A stretch of 7,226 nt of DNA from an uncultured Clostridia bacterium. GTDB lineage: Bacteria; Bacillota; Clostridia; Christensenellales; Aristaeellaceae. This document shows positions 5,185 through 7,226 of this stretch, piece by piece. A program made the translations under genes and the position numbers. The stretch's first letter is position 1; each line of letters begins with the position of its first letter. The stretch lies in assembly GCA_934647145.1 (NCBI GenBank), contig CAKUFB010000131.1, positions 1 through 7,226 on the forward strand, read 5' to 3'. The notes under the pieces are model-generated. The model was not told the DNA's origin. It made no database searches and worked only from the letters and a program-made list of their open reading frames with translations.

Positions 5185-6132
5185 TCACCACAGCGAGAAG
5201 TCCGTGGTCTTCCGGGATACGTAGTTAGCCGCGTATACCAGGACGAAGCTCAGCACGCTCATGAACAGGTTGGCCGCCGTGCCGTAGCTGTACTTGCCGG
5301 TCTTCAGCGTCTCCCGGTAGACATAGGTTCCGATGACGTCCGCAGAGGAGTAGACCGCCGGGTTATACAGCAGAAGAATCAGATCGGTGTTGCTTCCCAG
5401 CATGCCGCCGATCGCCATAATCAGCTGAATCATGATCAGGGGCAGCATGCTGGGCAGCGTGATGTACCAGATCTTCTTCATGCGGGTCGCTCCGTCCACG
5501 TCCGCGGATTCGTAGAGCGCCGGGTCGATCGAGGTGATGGTGGAAAGGTAGAGAATACTGTTCCAGCCGAAGCTCTTCCACACGCTCGTGAGCGTATACA
5601 CCCAGGGAAACACGGCCGGATCGGCGTTGAGCGATTTGGCCGGTATCCCCAGCGCGCGCAGGGTGAGCGTGATGATGCCGTCGTTCGCAATAAAGGAAAG
5701 CACCATGCCGGCCACCACGACCGTGGAGATGAAATTGGGCATGTAGCTGACGGTCTGCGTGAACTTCCTGAACTTGCTGCTGCGAATCTCGTTCACGGTC
5801 AGCGCGAACGCGATCGGCACCCAGAAGCCCATCGCCAGGCCCAGCAGGTTCAGCACCAGCGTGTTGCGCAGGATGCGTGAAAAGTAGTAGGACTCGACGA
5901 ACTGCCTGTACCACTTCAGGCCGACCCACTCGACGCCGCTGCCCAGGAAGGGGCGCCCCGCCGTGTAGTTCTGGAAGCTGATGATGATGCCGAACAGCGG
6001 CAGGTAGCTGAAGATGAAGATCAGCGCCAGCGTCGGAAGCATCATCAGATAGTAGTCAATGTTGTCCCTCACGTCCCGGTGAAGGGTGCGGCGTCCGCGC
6101 GCGGCCGGCTGAGCCGGGTTCATGCTTGTCAT
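5185..6132 (-). CDS. lplB: LplB-like carbohydrate ABC transporter permease
   Basis: This 315-residue integral membrane protein is the other channel subunit and the first gene of the importer operon. A basic cytoplasmic N-terminus (to about 26) leads into YYLMMLPTLALIFIFSYLPLFG (27-48). The following segment IISFQNYTAGRPFLGS (50-65) is typical of LplB/YteP-type permeases. Other hydrophobic spans lie near 92-113, 128-148, 176-200, 227-246 and 286-304. The ATPase-docking signature is YESADVDGATRMKKIWYITLP (207-227), a variant with ESADVDGA where EAAxIDGA is commonest. It ends in TTDFSLW, a common tail in this branch. The ATG at 6132 has GAGGGG 11 bases upstream. A second ATG at 6123 would sit 20 bases from it and is less likely. 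A sigma-A-like promoter at 6183-6211 gives a leader of about 45 bases. The symbol is at family level only. Confidence 0.94.
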   Translation of the reverse strand: MTSMNPAQPAARGRRTLHRDVRDNIDYYLMMLPTLALIFIFSYLPLFGIIISFQNYTAGRPFLGSGVEWVGLKWYRQFVESYYFSRILRNTLVLNLLGLAMGFWVPIAFALTVNEIRSSKFRKFTQTVSYMPNFISTVVVAGMVLSFIANDGIITLTLRALGIPAKSLNADPAVFPWVYTLTSVWKSFGWNSILYLSTITSIDPALYESADVDGATRMKKIWYITLPSMLPLIMIQLIMAIGGMLGSNTDLILLLYNPAVYSSADVIGTYVYRETLKTGKYSYGTAANLFMSVLSFVLVYAANYVSRKTTDFSLW

Positions 6133-6150
6133 GGGTGTACAGTCCCCTCT

Positions 6151-6164
6151 CGCGCCTCAGCGCG
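6151..6164 (-). other. Short leader hairpin of the transporter operon
   Basis: CGCGC/GCGCG with a 4-base loop lies between the predicted transcription start (about 6176) and the ribosome site of the first permease. At 5 bp it is a minor structure that may shape leader stability. No riboswitch-like fold is seen. Confidence 0.35.
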
Positions 6165-6182
6165 TTTCTGTTTCCTATCGTC

Positions 6183-6211
6183 AGTATACCAGATAGCCCG
6201 CCGCCGCGCAA
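6183..6211 (-). promoter_or_regulatory. Sigma-A-type promoter of the transporter operon
   Basis: On the minus strand, TTGCGC (6206-6211) is followed by a 17-base spacer and TATACT (6183-6188). TGG directly before the -10 box gives an extended -10 element. The predicted start is near 6176, about 44 bases before the permease ATG. The -35 box matches TTGACA at four of six positions and its spacer is very GC-rich, consistent with a promoter that needs an activator. Confidence 0.75.
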
Positions 6212-6215
6212 CCAA

Positions 6216-6240
6216 CACTTTCGCCATTTCTACACATTTC
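6216..6240 (-). promoter_or_regulatory. Tandem GAAATG repeats, candidate activator site
   Basis: Read on the minus strand, GAAATG (6235-6240), GAAATG (6225-6230) and GAAAGTG (6216-6222) follow one another. The first two are exactly 10 bp apart, so they face the same side of the helix. The block ends 5 bases upstream of the operon's -35 box, the usual position for an AraC-type activator. Assigning it to the AraC protein in this window is inference. Confidence 0.5.
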
Positions 6241-6294
6241 AGACAAAAATGCGAATAATTCCGGCAATTGTCGCGTTTGCTGGCGATTTGGCGC

Positions 6295-6308
6295 TTGCCG
6301 CGCGGCAA
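6295..6308. promoter_or_regulatory. 14-bp perfect palindrome over the -35 box, candidate operator
   Basis: TTGCCGCGCGGCAA is its own reverse complement with a central CG, the form common in LacI/GalR-family operators. Its left half is the -35 box of the isomerase promoter, so a bound protein would block RNA polymerase. It lies upstream of the predicted transcription start, so it acts as DNA rather than as an RNA hairpin of that transcript. No LacI-type gene is in the window. Confidence 0.6.
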
Positions 6309-6323
6309 AATCCGTTATATAAT
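6295..6323 (+). promoter_or_regulatory. Sigma-A-type promoter of the isomerase gene
   Basis: TTGCCG (6295-6300), an exact 17-base spacer and a consensus TATAAT (6318-6323) make this the strongest promoter in the window. The predicted start is near 6330, giving a leader of about 34 bases that contains AAAGGAG before the ATG. Confidence 0.85.
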
Positions 6324-6363
6324 ACCTATATCCTTCACAAAACCGAAAGGAGCGCAGTCTCAC

Positions 6364-7226
6364 ATGAAAACCTCCACCGAAATCAGCTCGCTGTGCGCGC
6401 GAGTCTCACACGAAAAGGCCCTTGAAATGCTGGGCCAGGCCGGCTTTGACGCCTTCGACCTTTCCCTGTTCGAGATGGGCGAGTACGACTGGGCGAACAG
6501 GCGCATGCTGCCCAGCAACTCGCCCTTCCTGGGGCCGGACGCGCTGAAGTACGCCCGTCACCTCCGGCAGGTGGGTCTGGACAACGGCCTGACCTGCAAC
6601 CAGTCCCACGCGCCCTTCCCGGTGTGCTGCCCGGACATCCGCAATCTGCTGCCCCGGGCGCTGGAGTGCGCGGCCGAGGCGGGCGCGGAGATCTGCGTCG
6701 TGCACCCGGACAACGACAAGTCCGCCGAGGAGAACGCGGAGATGTTCCGCGAGCTGCTGCCTCTGGCCAAGCAGCTGGGCGTCAAGATCGCCACCGAGAA
6801 CATGTGGAACTGGAACAGCGCCGAGGATCACGCAGCCCCGGCCGCCTGCTCCTCCCACACCGACTTTCTGGCGCACATCGAGGCGGTCAACGACCCCTTC
6901 CTGGTCGCCTGCGTGGACGTCGGTCACGCCGAGATGCGCGGCCTGAACACCTCCGCCGAGCAAATGATCCGCACCCTGGGCCGCCACGTGCAGGCGCTGC
7001 ACATCCACGACACCGACCGCCACCACGACAACCACCAGCTCCCCCTGACCCTGCAGATCGACTACGACCCGATCCTCCGCGCGCTGCGCGACGTGGGCTA
7101 TCAGGGCTATTTCACCCTGGAGGCCGATACCTACCTGCCCGGCCTGCCCGACGATCAGCTCATGCAGGGCGTTCGCAGCATGCAGCGCGCCGCCCGCGAG
7201 CTCGCCGACCGCTTCGAGCGGCTGTA
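6364..7226 (+). CDS. Sugar phosphate isomerase/epimerase family protein (xylose isomerase-like TIM barrel), 3' end at window edge
   Basis: 287 codons are open to the edge of the window, and the last two bases are TA, so the stop may fall one base beyond it. The ATG at 6364 follows AAAGGAG with an 11-base spacer. The protein fits the AP-endonuclease-2/xylose-isomerase-like barrel family (PF01261), cytoplasmic metal-dependent enzymes that isomerise or epimerise sugars. Visible landmarks in order are NQSHAPFPV (79-87), CVVHPDND (111-118), IATENMW (142-148), ACVDVGHAEMRG (182-193), ALHIHDTD (211-218) and FTLEAD (250-255). Likely metal or substrate ligands are E145, D185, H188, H213 or H215, and E253. 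A length near 287 is usual for the family, so little if anything is missing. It is divergent from the sugar importer, which suggests it acts on the imported sugar. The family covers many substrates and the exact reaction cannot be named. A long minus-strand frame opposite (6406-7035) is a codon-bias shadow. Confidence 0.9.
   Translation, partial: MKTSTEISSLCARVSHEKALEMLGQAGFDAFDLSLFEMGEYDWANRRMLPSNSPFLGPDALKYARHLRQVGLDNGLTCNQSHAPFPVCCPDIRNLLPRALECAAEAGAEICVVHPDNDKSAEENAEMFRELLPLAKQLGVKIATENMWNWNSAEDHAAPAACSSHTDFLAHIEAVNDPFLVACVDVGHAEMRGLNTSAEQMIRTLGRHVQALHIHDTDRHHDNHQLPLTLQIDYDPILRALRDVGYQGYFTLEADTYLPGLPDDQLMQGVRSMQRAARELADRFERL

Noticed and set aside
4217..5224. 335-codon plus-strand open frame opposite the second permease
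   Set aside because: Its composition is His/Arg/Asp/Gln-rich with no domain or ribosome site, and it lies opposite a textbook permease.
6406..7035. 209-codon minus-strand open frame opposite the isomerase gene
   Set aside because: It has Val/Gly-rich shadow composition. The plus-strand frame has a consensus promoter, a ribosome site and barrel-enzyme motifs.

Overview
The window reads as part of a carbohydrate-uptake locus from a GC-rich member of the Bacillota, probably an uncultured gut-type clostridium. The basis is the gene content: a CUT1-type sugar transporter of the LplB/YtcP kind beside a membrane-anchored AraC sensor-regulator, a pairing typical of Bacillota. Strong AGGAGG-type ribosome sites and sigma-A-like promoters fit this. 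The genus cannot be read from the sequence.

Layout. Four genes run leftward (minus strand) and one runs rightward. From a divergent control region at about 6133-6363, the minus strand carries an LplB-like permease (5185-6132), a YtcP/LplC-like permease (4235-5155) and an LplA-like extracellular solute-binding protein (2514-4142). A gap of about 400 bases follows, then a 689-residue AraC-family regulator with a two-helix membrane sensor module (36-2105). On the plus strand, a sugar phosphate isomerase/epimerase-type TIM-barrel gene starts at 6364. It reaches the window edge one base short of what may be its stop codon. A GC-rich hairpin at 1-19 is probably the terminator stem of the regulator gene.

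How the parts fit. The binding protein and the two permeases form an importer without its own ATPase, so a shared MsmX-type ATPase encoded elsewhere is expected. The regulator probably senses an extracellular ligand or the loaded binding protein and activates the transporter promoter. Tandem GAAATG repeats spaced 10 bp apart lie just upstream of that promoter's -35 box and are the best candidate for its site. The isomerase has its own promoter, TTGCCG-17-TATAAT. A perfect 14-bp palindrome covers its -35 box and looks like a repressor operator. The sugar is not identifiable, as no glycosidase is present.

The most unusual object is at 2142-2467, between the binding-protein gene and the regulator. 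This 326-base stretch is packed with eight consecutive hairpins and bounded by two identical 35-base palindromic copies. Two internal hairpins share a TTTTTGC/GCAAAAA core but have different arms that each stay complementary. It has no credible coding content. It could be a mobile palindromic element (REP- or MITE-like) or a structured non-coding RNA.
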